Origin: Pseudomonadota bacterium
GTDB lineage: Bacteria; Pseudomonadota; Alphaproteobacteria; Rhodospirillales; Rhodospirillaceae
DNA: 7,744 nucleotides
Assembly (NCBI GenBank): GCA_023396465.1
Contig: JAEWWF010000022.1
Coordinates: forward strand, 1 to 7,744
Reading direction: 5' to 3'
The notes below the pieces were generated by a model that did not search any database, was not told the DNA's origin, and saw only the letters and a program-made list of their open reading frames with translations. The first letter of the stretch is position 1, and each line of letters starts with the position of its first letter. The position numbers were made by a program, and so were the translations under genes. Positions 1-6,222 of the stretch are shown piece after piece.

Positions 1-256
1 GGCCAAGGGCGCCGCCGTCCAGCCGCGCCAGACCGCGCAGCAGGCCGCGCGCCGGCAGCGGTGGATCGAGGGCGGTGAGGATCACATCCTCGGGCGGCAG
101 CCCATGGTCGAGCACCGGCGGGAAGTCCGGGTTGCGGGCGCCGAGCACCTTCACCGCGTGGCCGCGCGTGCGCAGGAACCGCGCCAGCGCTGGCGCCCGT
201 GTGGCAGCGAGCGGCGCGTGCGGTGGGAAGAAGCCGGCGACCAGAAGCACCTTCAT
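1..256 (-). CDS. Glycosyltransferase (GT4-like), N-terminal part, runs off the left edge
   Basis: The minus strand reads from ATG at 256-254 without a stop to base 1, giving the first 85 residues; the C-terminus lies outside the window. The protein starts MKVLLVAGFFPPHAPLAATR, then has an arginine-rich helix (ALARFLRTRGH) and a second strand (AVKVLGARN). This is the usual opening of the GT-B N-terminal Rossmann domain in family 4 glycosyltransferases: beta strand, a Pro/His/Gly-rich loop, and a helix ending in RGH before the next strand. Such cytoplasmic enzymes add sugars to lipid-linked polysaccharide intermediates. The start overlaps the stop of the upstream ligase/polymerase gene (ATGA), so the two are probably translationally coupled in one operon. 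The nucleotide-sugar-binding C-terminal half is not visible, so donor, acceptor and exact subfamily cannot be given. Confidence 0.8.
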   Translation of the reverse strand, partial: MKVLLVAGFFPPHAPLAATRAPALARFLRTRGHAVKVLGARNPDFPPVLDHGLPPEDVILTALDPPLPARGLLRGLARLDGGALG

Positions 257-1599
257 CGTGCCAGGCTCCTGGCCCGGCCGGAGGGTCCGCCGGTGGTTGC
301 CTTGGCCTCCGCCTCGGCCCGTGCCAAGGCGGCGCGGCGGGTAAGCGGTACCGGCACGCGGTTGATCTCCGGCCCGATCACCACCCGGATCAGCACCAGC
401 AGGATGAGGATGTGATAGTAGAGGTCGAAGTTCGACAGGTTGAGGAACGCCCCTCCAGCGGCATAGCCGACCAGACTGACCTGCACCATGGACGCCAGAT
501 CATGGGCCCAGGCCAGATGCGGGATGCCGCGCGTCTGGTTGGCGATGCGCTGGGCGGTGATCAGCCCGGTCAGGCCGATGATCAGGAACAGGATCAGCCC
601 CGGCCAGCCATGTTCGCCCAGCGTCTCGAAATAGATGCTGTGGAACGACCGCACCTTGAAGGCATCGGGCACCAGCTGCATGAACAGGGCGTCGTTGTAA
701 TTGGGGGCGAAGCCGCCGCCCACCAGCGGCCGCATCTCGGCCAGCCGCCAGGCATAGGTCCAGGCATCGAAACGGCCTTGCACCGAGGGGTCGTCGGCAT
801 AGCTCTCGATGCTCTGCATGCGGGCGAACCACTGTTCCGGCATCATGAACAGGACCACGGCGACCAGAACCACCCCCAGCCCGAACACCGGCACCTTGTG
901 GCGCGATTTCAGGAACAGCCAGAACAGGCAGGCGAAGCCCGCCAGCAGCGCCCCGCGCGAGTACGATCCGATGATGGCGACGGCGATGAACGCCATCGAC
1001 AGCAGCAGGCCGTGACGGATCCACTTCTCCGCCGTCTGCTGGTGCAGGTAACGCACTAGCGGCAGCAGCATGATCAATGCCAGAGCCAGTTGGTTGTTGT
1101 CGCGGATCACTGATGCTGGCGGCCCCCAGACACGGTGCTCGCCGCCGGTGATGACGGTGAAAATGCCGCCCTTGACCCCGTAGAAGCCGATGCCCAGCAC
1201 CATGATCCACACCAGCGCGTGGATGCGTTCCCGCGACGCCATCAGCGGGATGGTGAGGAAGGTCATCAACATGATCTTGAAGAACTCGATGTACTTGCTC
1301 TGGGCCGCCGCCGGGGCGACGGCGAAGACGGTGGTCAGCGTGGCGTAGCCCACGAACACCAGCAGCAACACGGTGATCGGCTGGAGCGGGATGCCCTTCC
1401 GTCCCGGCTGCACCACGAAGCCGAGCACCGTCGCCAGGGCGATGACCATGGCCAGCGGCAGGCTGCTGGTGTAGCTCCAGCCCAGCTGGTGCGGGTTCAT
1501 GTAGGACACCACCGACCAGCCGAGAATGCCGAGGAACGGCCAGCGCAGAATGGCCGGCACCAGGGCCATGAAATACAGAATGATGACGATGTCGCGCAT
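253..1599 (-). CDS. Exosortase A-associated O-antigen ligase/polymerase-like membrane protein (Wzy/WaaL type)
   Basis: A 448-residue polytopic inner-membrane protein. It opens MRDIVIILYFMALVPAILRW and continues with SYMNPHQLGW at about residues 32-41, the hallmark of the putative O-glycosylation ligase family found in exosortase A loci. Many hydrophobic segments follow (about 45-63, 75-95, 107-120, 127-150, 169-182, 197-212, 215-231, 238-253, 333-350, 370-388, 393-409). The Wzy_C-type motifs are GSYSRGALLA (211-220), the large loop RFDAWTYAW (276-284) and HSIYFETLGEHGWPG (320-334). The C-terminal 28 residues form a basic, Ala/Arg-rich tail. Family members are thought to polymerise or transfer lipid-linked glycan, possibly onto PEP-CTERM proteins; that acceptor is unproven. 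The frame stays open upstream to 1683, but the family N-terminus is the MRDIV Met at 1599, behind a modest GGGAAG site. The gene is divergent from the small-protein/ligase run and overlaps the next glycosyltransferase by 4 bases. Confidence 0.87.
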   Translation of the reverse strand: MRDIVIILYFMALVPAILRWPFLGILGWSVVSYMNPHQLGWSYTSSLPLAMVIALATVLGFVVQPGRKGIPLQPITVLLLVFVGYATLTTVFAVAPAAAQSKYIEFFKIMLMTFLTIPLMASRERIHALVWIMVLGIGFYGVKGGIFTVITGGEHRVWGPPASVIRDNNQLALALIMLLPLVRYLHQQTAEKWIRHGLLLSMAFIAVAIIGSYSRGALLAGFACLFWLFLKSRHKVPVFGLGVVLVAVVLFMMPEQWFARMQSIESYADDPSVQGRFDAWTYAWRLAEMRPLVGGGFAPNYNDALFMQLVPDAFKVRSFHSIYFETLGEHGWPGLILFLIIGLTGLITAQRIANQTRGIPHLAWAHDLASMVQVSLVGYAAGGAFLNLSNFDLYYHILILLVLIRVVIGPEINRVPVPLTRRAALARAEAEAKATTGGPSGRARSLAR

Positions 1600-1812
1600 G
1601 AGGCTTCCCAAGATCCTGGCCAGGGTCCCGGCACCTGCGGGCACCGAAGACGATGGCACGCAGGGGCGGGCATGGGGAGTCACCCGTCGGGTTTAGGCCG
1701 CGTGGGACCAGGAACTAGGCCGCGCGAGATGATGAGCGACCGTGCCGCAGTTGCTATCCATGGACGGCCCGAGAGAGGCCGCGGATGATCCGCGCCGTCT
1801 GGAGAAAGCCTC
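1600..1812. other. Divergent intergenic region between the membrane ligase and the small-protein/acyl-CoA ligase operon
   Basis: This 213-base spacer must hold the promoters of both divergent transcription units. I see no convincing sigma-70 -35/-10 pair and no sigma-54 GG-N10-GC element on either strand. Open frames crossing it lack family similarity. The clearest structure is a perfect 15-base palindrome at 1780-1794, listed separately. A GGAGAAAG ribosome binding site sits at 1801-1808 for the rightward gene. Confidence 0.5.
1780..1794. repeat. 15-base perfect palindrome, possible operator, in the divergent promoter region
   Basis: CGCGGAT-G-ATCCGCG is a perfect inverted repeat with 7-base arms and a one-base centre. 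It lies 18 bases before the GTG start of the small membrane protein. A one-base centre is too tight for an RNA hairpin loop of full stem length, so a dimeric DNA-binding protein is the more natural reading. In DNA this GC-rich a chance palindrome is possible, and no second copy was seen in the window. Confidence 0.3.
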
Positions 1813-2028
1813 GTGGAAACCGGTCTTCTGCTCCTGGCGCTCGCCGCCACGCTCTATGTCATGCACTGGCTGGTGACCAATGACGGCGTGCCGTGCATTG
1901 GCGATCAGACCGGCCTCATCCGCATGAAGCCGCCCCCGGATGAGGGGGAAGGGGCGATGGCGGCCGGGCGGCGGCGGCCGCCGCGCCGGGATGGCCGCGA
2001 CCGCCGCGACACCGCCGCCCCACGCTGA
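1813..2028 (+). CDS. Small single-pass membrane protein, hypothetical
   Basis: A 71-residue reading frame starting at GTG 1813. It is preceded by GGAGAAAG (1801-1808) at 4-base spacing, which supports real translation. Residues 3-21 form one hydrophobic helix (TGLLLLALAATLYVMHWLV), followed by TNDGVPCIGDQTGLIRMK. That soluble stretch has one Cys and looks like a conserved short domain. From about residue 41 the sequence becomes low-complexity Pro/Arg/Gly, probably a poorly conserved cytoplasmic tail. The stop is 34 bases before the acyl-CoA ligase start, so the gene is most likely first in that operon. No function is recognised; it could anchor or regulate a membrane glycan complex. The main doubt is its short length and biased tail. 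Confidence 0.6.
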   Translation: METGLLLLALAATLYVMHWLVTNDGVPCIGDQTGLIRMKPPPDEGEGAMAAGRRRPPRRDGRDRRDTAAPR

Positions 2029-2062
2029 CCTCTTTGCTCCTCCTTCCGTCTGGAGACATCGC

Positions 2063-3661
2063 ATGCATGACCGCCTGTCCGAGTTGATCCTGTCCTCGGC
2101 GATGCGCGATCCGCTGGGGACGGCCCTGCGCTGCGACGGCGAAAGCCTGACCTACGGCGACCTCGCCCAGGCGGTGGAGGCCTTCGCCCGCGGCCTGGTG
2201 GCCGGCGGCCTGCACCGGCGCGAGCGCGTCGCCGTCTACCTCGACAAGCGGTTCGAGACGGTGGTGTCGTGCTTCGGCGCCGCCCATGCCGGCGGCGTCT
2301 TCGTGCCAGTCAACCCGGTGCTGAAGGGCCGTCAGGTTGGTCATATCCTGGCCGACTGCAACGTGCGGGTGCTGGTGACCTCGGCGGCGCGGCTGGAGGC
2401 GCTGGCCGCCGTGCTGCCCGACTGCCCGGACCTGCGCGCCGTGGTGCTGGTCGATGCCCTGCCGCCGGCGCCGCCGGCCCTGCACGGGGTGGAGCTGCTG
2501 CGGTGGACCGATGTCATGGCCGTCGGCGCCGGGGCGCTGCGGCTGCCCCACCGCACCATCGACAGCGACATGGCGGCGATCCTCTACACCTCCGGCTCCA
2601 CCGGCCTGCCGAAGGGCGTGGTGCTCAGCCACCGCAACCTGCTGGCCGGCGCCTTCAGCGTGTCGGAATATCTGGGCAACGTGGCCGAGGACCGCATCCT
2701 GTCGCTGCTGCCGCTCAGCTTCGATGCCGGCTTCAGCCAACTGACCACCGCCTTCGCCGTCGGCGCCCGGGTGGTGCTGATGAACTACCTGCTGCCGCGC
2801 GACGCGGTGCGGGCGGTGGCGGAGGAAGGCATCACCGGCATCACCGGCATCCCGCCGTTGTGGGTGCAACTGGCGCAATGCCGCTGGTCCGACGATGCCA
2901 CCCGCAGCCTGCGCTACATCGCCAACACCGGCGGGCGGATGCCGCGCAGCGTGCTCGACCGCCTGCGCGCCCTGCTGCCCTACACCCAGGCCTACCTGAT
3001 GTACGGCCTGACGGAAGCCTTCCGGTCGACCTACCTGCCGCCGGCCGAAGTCGACCGCCGCCCCGACAGCATCGGCAAGGCGGTGCCCAATGCCGAGATC
3101 ATGGTGGTGCGCAAGGACGGCACCCCCTGCGCCCCCGGCGAGCCGGGCGAGCTGGTCCACCGCGGCGCCTTCGTGGCGCTCGGCTACTGGAACGACCCCG
3201 AGCGCACGGCGGCGCGCTTCCGCCCGGCGCCGGGACAGGAAGCCGGCATCCCCAACCCCGAAATGGCGGTGTGGTCGGGCGATACGGTGAAGATGGACGC
3301 CGACGGCTACCTCACCTTCATCGGCCGCGAGGACGAGATGATCAAGACCTCGGGCTATCGCACCAGCCCGACGGAGATCGAGGAAGTGCTCTACTCCACC
3401 GGGCTGGTGGGCGAGGTGGTGGCCATCGGCGTGCCCCATCCCGAGCTTGGTCAGGCGGTGGTGGTGGTGGCGACCGGGCCGGAGGGCGGGGCGCTGGATG
3501 GCGACGCGCTGCTCGCCGCCGCCCGCGCCGAGTTGCCGGCCTACATGGTGCCGCGCCGCATCGTCGCCGTCGACGCCATGCCGCGCAACGCCAACGGCAA
3601 GCCGGACCGCAAGGGTCTGGCGCTCGCCCACCAGGACACCTTCCGCAAAGAGGAGGCGTGA
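2063..3661 (+). CDS. Acyl-CoA ligase (AMP-forming), exosortase A system-associated
   Basis: A 532-residue member of the ANL adenylate-forming superfamily, which activates a carboxylic acid as acyl-AMP and transfers it to CoA or a carrier thiol. Core motifs are intact and in order: the phosphate-binding loop YTSGSTGLPKG (175-185), the A5-type YGLTE (314-318), SGDTV (405-409), the hinge region GREDEMIKTSGYR (421-433), and NGKPDRK (511-517) with K513 the catalytic lysine of the C-terminal domain. The N-terminus (MHDRLSELI...) and the pairing with the downstream PLP decarboxylase match the exosortase A-associated ligase family; its natural substrate is unknown. The frame is open back to 1940, but ATG 2063 is chosen because GGAG (2052-2055) lies 7 bases before it and the upstream stretch is low-complexity. 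The stop is followed 2 bases later by the decarboxylase start. Without the locus context this would be called only a generic fatty-acid or amino-acid adenylating enzyme. Confidence 0.92.
   Translation: MHDRLSELILSSAMRDPLGTALRCDGESLTYGDLAQAVEAFARGLVAGGLHRRERVAVYLDKRFETVVSCFGAAHAGGVFVPVNPVLKGRQVGHILADCNVRVLVTSAARLEALAAVLPDCPDLRAVVLVDALPPAPPALHGVELLRWTDVMAVGAGALRLPHRTIDSDMAAILYTSGSTGLPKGVVLSHRNLLAGAFSVSEYLGNVAEDRILSLLPLSFDAGFSQLTTAFAVGARVVLMNYLLPRDAVRAVAEEGITGITGIPPLWVQLAQCRWSDDATRSLRYIANTGGRMPRSVLDRLRALLPYTQAYLMYGLTEAFRSTYLPPAEVDRRPDSIGKAVPNAEIMVVRKDGTPCAPGEPGELVHRGAFVALGYWNDPERTAARFRPAPGQEAGIPNPEMAVWSGDTVKMDADGYLTFIGREDEMIKTSGYRTSPTEIEEVLYSTGLVGEVVAIGVPHPELGQAVVVVATGPEGGALDGDALLAAARAELPAYMVPRRIVAVDAMPRNANGKPDRKGLALAHQDTFRKEEA
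3650..3656 (+). promoter_or_regulatory. Ribosome binding site that decides the decarboxylase start
   Basis: GAGGAGG lies inside the last codons of the ligase gene. Two in-frame GTG codons follow, at 3658 and 3664. The first is only 1 base from this site and overlaps the ligase stop; the second is 7 bases away, the normal spacing. I therefore take 3664 as the start. The arrangement implies translational coupling with the ligase. Confidence 0.7.
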
Positions 3662-3663
3662 CC

Positions 3664-4904
3664 GTGAATGCTCCCCTCACCAACCCCGAAATCCGCCGCG
3701 TCCACGGCTTCCCGGTCAGCGGCGATCAGCTGGTGGTCGGCGGCGTGCCGCTACGGCGGCTGGCGGCGCGGGTCGGGCGGACGCCCTTCTACGCCTACGA
3801 CCGCACCCTGATCACCGACCGGGTGGCGCTGCTGCGCGCCCACCTGCCGGCCGGCGTGCACCTGTCCTACGCCTGCAAGGCCAACCCCATGCCGGCGGTG
3901 GTCGGCCATCTGGCGCGGTTGGTGGACGGCATGGACGTCGCCTCCGCCGGCGAACTGGCGACGGTGCTGGATGCCGGCGTCGACCCCGACCACATCAGCT
4001 TCGCCGGCCCCGGCAAGCGGGCGGAGGAACTGGCGCGGGCGGTGGCGGGGGGGGTGACCGTCAACATCGAAAGCGCCGCGAACTGGAAGTGCTGGCGCGC
4101 GAGGCGGCGCGGCTCGGCGTCACGCCGCGCGTCGCCGTGCGCGTCAACCCGGATTTCGAGCTGCGCGGCTCCGGCATGCGCATGGGCGGCGGCGCCAAGC
4201 AGTTCGGCATCGATGCCGAGGAGGTGCCGGCGGTGCTGCGGCGCATTGCGGCGCTTGACGCCTGCTTCGTCGGCTTCCACGTCTTCTGGGGCAGCCAGGC
4301 GCTGCGCCCGGCGCTCATCCGCGAGGCGCAGGAGAAAAGCGTCGAGCTGGTGCTGCGCCTGACCGACCACGCCCCGGCGGCGCCGGAACTGGTGAACGTC
4401 GGCGGCGGCTTCGGCATCCCCTACCACGACAAGGACGAGCCGCTGCCGCTGGCCGAGGTCGGCGACGGCATGGCGGTGCTGTCCGACCGCCTCGCCGCCG
4501 CCCTGCCGGAGGCCCGCCTGGGCATCGAACTGGGCCGCTATCTGGTCGGCGAGGCCGGGGTCTACGTCTGCCGGGTGGTCGACCGCAAGACGTCGCGCGG
4601 GCAGGTGTTCCTGGTCACCGACGGCGGCCTGCACCACCATCTGGCCGCCACCGGCAACTTCGGGCAGGTGCTGCGGCGCAATTATCCGGTGGTCGTTGGC
4701 TCTCGCATGGCCGCCGCCGACGTGGAGACGCAAAGCGTCGTCGGCTGCCTGTGTACCCCCATCGACCTGCTGGCCGACCGCATGGAGTTGCCCCGCGCCG
4801 AAATCGGCGATCTGGTGGTGATTTTCCAGTCCGGCGCCTATGGCGCCTCGGCCAGCCCGCACGGCTTCCTTGGCCACGGCGGCCCGGCGGAGGTGCTGGT
4901 GTAG
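3664..4904 (+). pseudogene. PLP-dependent decarboxylase, exosortase A system-associated, with a single-base frameshift
   Basis: A fold-type III (alanine racemase-like barrel) decarboxylase related to diaminopimelate/ornithine decarboxylases, about 413 residues when repaired. The first 139 residues read from GTG 3664 and include PFYAYDRTL and the PLP-lysine motif YACKANPMP (Lys72), then DVASAGEL and ISFAGPGK. After codon 4078-4080 the frame breaks; the family sequence resumes in another frame with GAA at 4080-4082 (ELEVLAREAARLG). It continues through VNPDFELRGSGM (161-172), the Gly-rich phosphate site GGGFGIPY (247-254), ELGRYLVGEAG, DGGLHHHLAATGNFGQV, the active-site Cys region CLCTPID (Cys364) and GDLVVIFQSGAYG. 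One missing G restores a complete enzyme. Unrepaired, translation would stop at 4362 after 232 residues. All catalytic motifs survive on both sides, so this is either a sequencing error or a very recent mutation. The enzyme probably decarboxylates an amino acid or amino-acyl product linked to the neighbouring ligase; the substrate is unknown. Confidence 0.9.
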
Positions 4905-4934
4905 CGCCCGGCGCCGGACCTTCCTGGGTGCCAC

Positions 4935-4982
4935 AAGGCCCGTGTCGGCGGATTTTCCAGCCAACACGGGTCTTCTTGTTTT
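4935..4982 (+). terminator. Rho-independent terminator ending the ligase/decarboxylase operon
   Basis: The arms at 4935-4949 and 4960-4974 pair over 14 of 15 positions. The outer 11 pairs (AAGGCCCGTGT with ACACGGGTCTT, one G-U) are followed by a C/A mismatch and three inner GGC/GCC pairs around a 10-base loop. The 3' side runs into TCTTCTTGTTTT, a U-rich tract. It begins 31 bases after the decarboxylase stop and separates that operon from the PEP-CTERM gene. Confidence 0.85.
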
Positions 4983-5066
4983 GCAATAAAGCTATGAAAA
5001 TAAATGATTTTCCCGCCACGGAGGCAAGCCGCGCCACCGCGCCAGGGAAAGCCGCGACGCTTGACG
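4983..5066. other. Intergenic stretch with no clear feature
   Basis: This lies between the terminator and the upstream control sites. It starts with an A/T-rich patch (about 4981-5010), unusual against the GC-rich background, then returns to GC-rich sequence. A 42-codon frame from ATG 4994 to TAA 5122 crosses it. That frame has no ribosome binding site, resembles nothing I know and runs through the presumed regulatory sites, so I do not call it a gene. The A/T-rich patch could be a bend or part of the control region. Confidence 0.4.
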
Positions 5067-5120
5067 AAGGGGTGTCGGCATTCTTTCCAAATACCCCTTG
5101 CGCAACCGGAGTAACCCCTT
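5067..5120 (+). promoter_or_regulatory. Candidate upstream activator sites: three ACCCCTT elements
   Basis: The seven-base element occurs three times: inverted at 5067-5073 (AAGGGGT), direct at 5093-5099 and direct at 5114-5120 (ACCCCTT). The first two form a longer near-dyad, AAGGGGTGT facing ATACCCCTT, and the two direct copies are 21 bases apart, about two helical turns. Relative to the expected start near 5179 they are centred near -109, -83 and -62, where sigma-54 enhancer-binding proteins usually bind. The likely ligand by context is a PrsR-type response regulator; this is inference, as the regulator gene is outside the window. Confidence 0.45.
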
Positions 5121-5133
5121 AAAACTTAAACAA

Positions 5134-5146
5134 AATCAATAACTTA
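5134..5146 (+). promoter_or_regulatory. IHF binding site (full consensus match)
   Basis: AATCAATAACTTA matches every specified position of the IHF consensus WATCAA-N4-TTR. It lies in an A/T-rich patch (about 5119-5150) between the candidate activator sites and the -24 element. That is where IHF bends DNA to bring a sigma-54 activator to the polymerase. Position and match together make chance less likely, though the consensus is degenerate. Confidence 0.6.
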
Positions 5147-5152
5147 TATGTC

Positions 5153-5169
5153 TGGCATGGGGGCTGCAT
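5153..5169 (+). promoter_or_regulatory. Sigma-54 (RpoN) -24/-12 promoter of the PEP-CTERM gene
   Basis: TGGCATGGGGGCTGCAT has the invariant GG (5154-5155) and GC (5166-5167) exactly 10 bases apart. It agrees with TGGCAC-N5-TTGCA at all but two positions (T for C at the end of the -24 block, C for T at the start of the -12 block). The predicted transcription start is about 5179, leaving a leader of about 70 bases before ATG 5250. RpoN and the PrsK/PrsR pair are known to control PEP-CTERM protein expression in some floc-forming bacteria, which fits this location. Confidence 0.72.
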
Positions 5170-5249
5170 GAGAGGGGCAGGCGCGGACCCGCCGGAGGCC
5201 CCTGGGGGGCAGGAGGGGCGCCGAACCGACCCAAGAAAAGGATGGCGAC

Positions 5250-6188
5250 ATGCTGACCAGACTCAAGTATGCGGCCCTGGCGGGGGCCCTCGCGATCTCC
5301 GTCGCGGCGGCGGGCGAGGCCAAGGCGGACGTCTACGGCTATGCCTACTCGCAGTTTTCCAACGTCACTCTCAACTATGCCGGTGGCGGCATCGTCGATC
5401 TGGCCGACTTCAGCTACCTGTCGTTCACCGACAGCGTCGGCGGCACGGCCTACCTCAGCACCTACGGCACCTTCACCGCGCCGACCTTCACCGACGACTT
5501 CGCTTACAACGGCGGTGGTGTCAGCAACCCGGTCGCCGGCAACAGCCTGTCGACCTCGGTCTGCGTGCAGGACGGCGGCGCCTGCGGCGGCGTTCCGACC
5601 ACCGCTGATTTCGCCCGTGCCGAAGGGACCATCAGCGGCGCCCTGGTGACCGGCGTCGGCCGTACCGCCGGCGTCACCTCGACGGTGCTTGGCGAGTCCC
5701 GTGTCGACGGCGGCACCATCGGCCGCGCCACCAGCACCAACACGTCGCAGGGTGGCGTGCAGTTTGAAATGGTCATGGGCGGCAGCGGCTCCGTGGATCT
5801 TGAACTGACCCTCGACTTCTTCATCGACCTGCTGGTCGCGCACGAGATGGACAACGGCATTCAGGATGCCTCGGCCGGCTCGCAATTCTTCGTCACCATC
5901 CTCGGCGGTCCGACCCCCATCGTGCTGGCTCCGGCCGAATTGAATATCGGCGTCGCCATCTCCGAGCCCTTCACCACGGCGGAATTCACCGATAGTGGCA
6001 GCCTGGTGATCCCGGTGACGCTCCAGCGCGGCGTGCGCTACAATTTCACCATCAACCACACCTCCACCACGGTGGTGAACCCGGCGATCGCGGTTCCTGA
6101 ACCGGCGACCGTCGGCATGCTGGGCGCTGGCCTGGCGATCCTCGGCTTCGGCGCCATCCGCCGTCGCCGTGACGGCAAGGCGACCTGA
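5250..6188 (+). CDS. PEP-CTERM sorting domain-containing protein
   Basis: A 312-residue exported protein. The N-terminus is a classical Sec signal peptide: basic MLTRLK, a hydrophobic stretch 7-21, and a likely cut after AKA (residue 26). The C-terminus is a textbook PEP-CTERM sorting signal: VPEP at 282-285, a hydrophobic helix at about 286-303 rich in Gly/Leu/Ala, then RRRR at 304-307 and a short tail. Exosortase A is expected to cut near the PEP motif after Sec export. The mature middle is Gly/Ser/Thr-rich and low in Lys and Cys (only Cys105 and Cys112, possibly a disulfide). Its alternating hydrophobic/polar pattern suggests beta structure, such as a beta-sandwich, and it has many Ser/Thr for possible glycosylation. 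The start is supported by AAAAGGA (5236-5242) 7 bases upstream. The gene is monocistronic, with its own sigma-54-type promoter and terminator. The central domain is not assigned to a named family; a matrix, floc or surface role is inferred. Confidence 0.93.
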   Translation: MLTRLKYAALAGALAISVAAAGEAKADVYGYAYSQFSNVTLNYAGGGIVDLADFSYLSFTDSVGGTAYLSTYGTFTAPTFTDDFAYNGGGVSNPVAGNSLSTSVCVQDGGACGGVPTTADFARAEGTISGALVTGVGRTAGVTSTVLGESRVDGGTIGRATSTNTSQGGVQFEMVMGGSGSVDLELTLDFFIDLLVAHEMDNGIQDASAGSQFFVTILGGPTPIVLAPAELNIGVAISEPFTTAEFTDSGSLVIPVTLQRGVRYNFTINHTSTTVVNPAIAVPEPATVGMLGAGLAILGFGAIRRRRDGKAT

Positions 6189-6222
6189 CGCCGCCGTCAT
6201 CCTCTGTCTCGCACTCTCGACT

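Noticed and set aside
1653..1669. Second sigma-54 element starting TGGCACG in the divergent intergenic region
   Set aside because: The -24 half matches, but the position 10 bases on is CG rather than GC and the rest of the -12 block does not fit.
2829..2849. Tandem repeat GGCATCACC in the acyl-CoA ligase
   Set aside because: It encodes the short GITGITGIPP segment in frame within an otherwise normal ANL protein and looks like ordinary coding sequence, not a mobile or regulatory repeat.
1916..3631. Long open frame (571 codons) on the minus strand opposite the acyl-CoA ligase
   Set aside because: It is His/Gly/Arg/Ala-rich with no family motifs and lies antisense to a gene with all ANL motifs intact. 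Long antisense frames are expected in DNA with strong G/C third positions.
4047..4054. Run of eight G residues as the site of the decarboxylase frameshift
   Set aside because: The reading frame still gives good family sequence (GGVTVNIESAA) for ten codons past the run, so the lesion is downstream, at 4080/4081.
3867..4967. 366-codon minus-strand frame opposite the decarboxylase
   Set aside because: The composition is typical of an antisense shadow, and it runs through the terminator hairpin; the plus strand carries all the decarboxylase motifs.
5061..5095. Sigma-70 promoter beginning TTGACG at 5061
   Set aside because: The -35 match is good, but no acceptable -10 hexamer lies 16-18 bases downstream. 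The sigma-54 element further down explains the gene better.
4994..5122. 42-residue small gene in the intergenic region before the PEP-CTERM gene
   Set aside because: It has no ribosome binding site and no recognisable motif, and it overlaps the candidate upstream activator sites.
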